Source of the DNA: Rapana venosa
Taxonomy: Eukaryota; Mollusca; Gastropoda; Neogastropoda; Muricidae
NCBI GenBank assembly: GCA_028751875.1
Contig: CM054140.1
Span: 7,132,570-7,196,569, forward strand
Length of the DNA stretch: 64,000 nucleotides
Direction of reading: 5' to 3'
Shown here: positions 62,947-64,000 of the stretch, one piece after another
Layout: every line of letters begins with the position of its first letter
Numbering within the stretch: position 1 is the stretch's first letter
Program-made: the position numbers and the translations under genes
The notes under the pieces: model-generated
The model's database searches: none
What the model was told of the DNA's origin: nothing
The model's input: the letters and a program-made list of their open reading frames with translations, nothing else

Positions 62947-63159
62947 TGACTTGAAGTCAAAAGAAAGAAAAGAGTTATAAACATCAAAAGTAAATAACTG
63001 GGCAGAAGATAATTACGTTTCTGATATTATCTGTTCTTCATGAGGCCACTCATATCAGCAGACCCAGCATCATAGGACTGGTGTCTCAGTGGCAAAGAGG
63101 TTAAAAACAATCATCTTAAAAATTAAAAATCCCGAAGACTTTGCCTTTGTGTACCGGAG

Positions 63160-63197
<38 letters not shown>

Positions 63198-63300
63198 ATA
63201 TATAATTATATATATATAATATATATATATGAGTAATAATATAATATGAATTTAAAATAATATAATATAATATAACATAATATATAATATGATATATGTT
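63160..63300 (+). repeat. (AT)n and ATAAT tracts
   Basis: TATATA runs followed by TAATATAATATAAT repeats. Confidence 0.92.
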
Positions 63301-63304
63301 TCTT

Positions 63305-63417
63305 AGCTGGAGCCCCGAGAATCACCAATACTGAGATTTTGCGTCTGCGACCGTTTTTGCCCACCATTAAGGTAGCCGCATTTCTACTTCGGGATGATGT
63401 CTAAACACGACACCAGT

Positions 63418-63425
<8 letters not shown>
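63305..63425 (-). mobile_element. D2 SINE module fragment
   Basis: Minus strand: GGTGTCGTGTTTAGACATCA, GAAGTAGAAATGCGGCTACC, TTAATGGTGGGCAAAAACGG, AAAATCTCAGTATTGGTGAT. It preserves the GTGTC-TAGACATC lead-in also seen at 695-720 and 15855-15880. Confidence 0.78.
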
Positions 63426-63465
<40 letters not shown>

Positions 63466-63499
63466 CTCTCTCTTCTACTCTCTCTCTCTCTCTCTTTTA

Positions 63500-63818
63500 A
63501 TTTTTTAAAATTTTATATTTATTTATTTATTTTTTGATAACAAGAAATTACCATCCGTTTCTACCGGCACGCAATGGTTAACACTTTCGAAAGACAGACC
63601 GCCATTTACCATGTAGCCTACGCAAGATGTTCTGCATGCGTTTGTAAGCACGACCTAGTTTTATAGTCTCATCAAAAAGACTTTCGGGATGTTGGAGTCA
63701 GTACTGATGTTAACTCCAGGGGGAAACAATTCCTCGACCGGGCGTCTGGGTGGTGGCTTGAACTTGCACCGCCAGATCACGAGCTCAACGCTCTAACCAC
63801 TAGGCTAACCCGCCCCTC
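63500..63818 (-). mobile_element. SINE-A with clear tRNA-like head
   Basis: Minus strand: GGCGGGTTAGCCTAGTGGTT, AGAGCGTTGAGCTCGTGATC, TGCAAGTTCAAGCCACC (B-box-like), GTTAACATCAGTACTGACTC, ATGAGACTATAAAACTAGGT, GCATGCAGAACATCTTGCGT, ending in AAATAAATAAATATAA. Confidence 0.85.
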
Positions 63819-64000
63819 CCCTCTTTCTCCCGCACGCCCCTGAGCCATGGTATGAACGGTAGGAACGGATGACAGTCTCTTTTCATAAAAAGGACAATTT
63901 GTATTTAAAGCCTCATAATGGCGATCTGACGAGGACTGAAGGCAAGGGTTTGAGTCTTCAATTCACAGTGCTGCTGTCTACTGGAAAGACTTGCCCCCAG
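63819..64000. other. No gene recognised
   Basis: Short stretch to the window edge without a recognised module. Confidence 0.5.

Noticed and set aside
62075..62987. Long frames rich in H, T, C, V, R and E near 62-63 kb
   Set aside because: They translate GT, GA and AC microsatellites.

Overview
The window is a repeat-rich metazoan, non-bacterial sequence, most probably from a mollusc and plausibly a gastropod. It has spliced genes with GT-AG introns of several kilobases, metazoan gene families, many tRNA-derived SINEs, degraded LINEs, TTAA-flanked DNA transposons, and microsatellites or minisatellites over a large share of its length. The taxon is an inference from repeat style and protein families, not a demonstrated fact.

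Two real protein-coding genes are supported, both on the + strand. The first is the C-terminal ~380 codons of an EFCAB7-like EF-hand gene, in ten coding exons (7261 onward, stop at 37671-37673). Its N-terminal EF-hand exons should lie upstream of the window. The second is a complete SLC37A1/A2-type sugar-phosphate/phosphate exchanger (start 50830, stop 57075-57077) in only two coding exons. It has one apparent reading-frame slip in the central linker.

The main structural feature is a ~11 kb block present twice: 16873-27836 and 28337-~39150. The two copies meet at a run of exactly 500 N (27837-28336). The left copy ends at the gap and the right copy begins at it. They carry complementary single-base indels in EFCAB7 exons: copy A has broken exons 4, 7, 8 and 9, and copy B has a broken exon 5. 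This looks like two overlapping contig ends that were not merged, not a biological duplication. The exons should be read as one set: A for exon 5, B for exons 4, 7, 8 and 9, either copy for exons 3 and 6.

Layout: 1-7260 tandem repeats, SINEs and a TTAA-flanked MITE; 7261-15000 first three EFCAB7 exons, with an antisense CR1/L2-like LINE and a 43/45-bp minisatellite in an intron; 16188-17702 a second TTAA-flanked, piggyBac-like element ending 50 bp before an exon; 16873-39150 the duplicated EFCAB7 3' half; 39200-50200 intergenic repeats with four LINE remnants, one inside a SINE; 50200-57300 the SLC37 gene; 57300-64000 repeats with no gene recognised.

Points most worth a second look: a ~29-copy 28-bp minisatellite whose unit is the 5' splice site of an EFCAB7 exon; two TTAA-type transposons abutting EFCAB7 splice acceptors; several SINE families with different tRNA-like heads sharing the same body modules; and a 97-nt poly(G) run 57 nt after the SLC37 stop codon.
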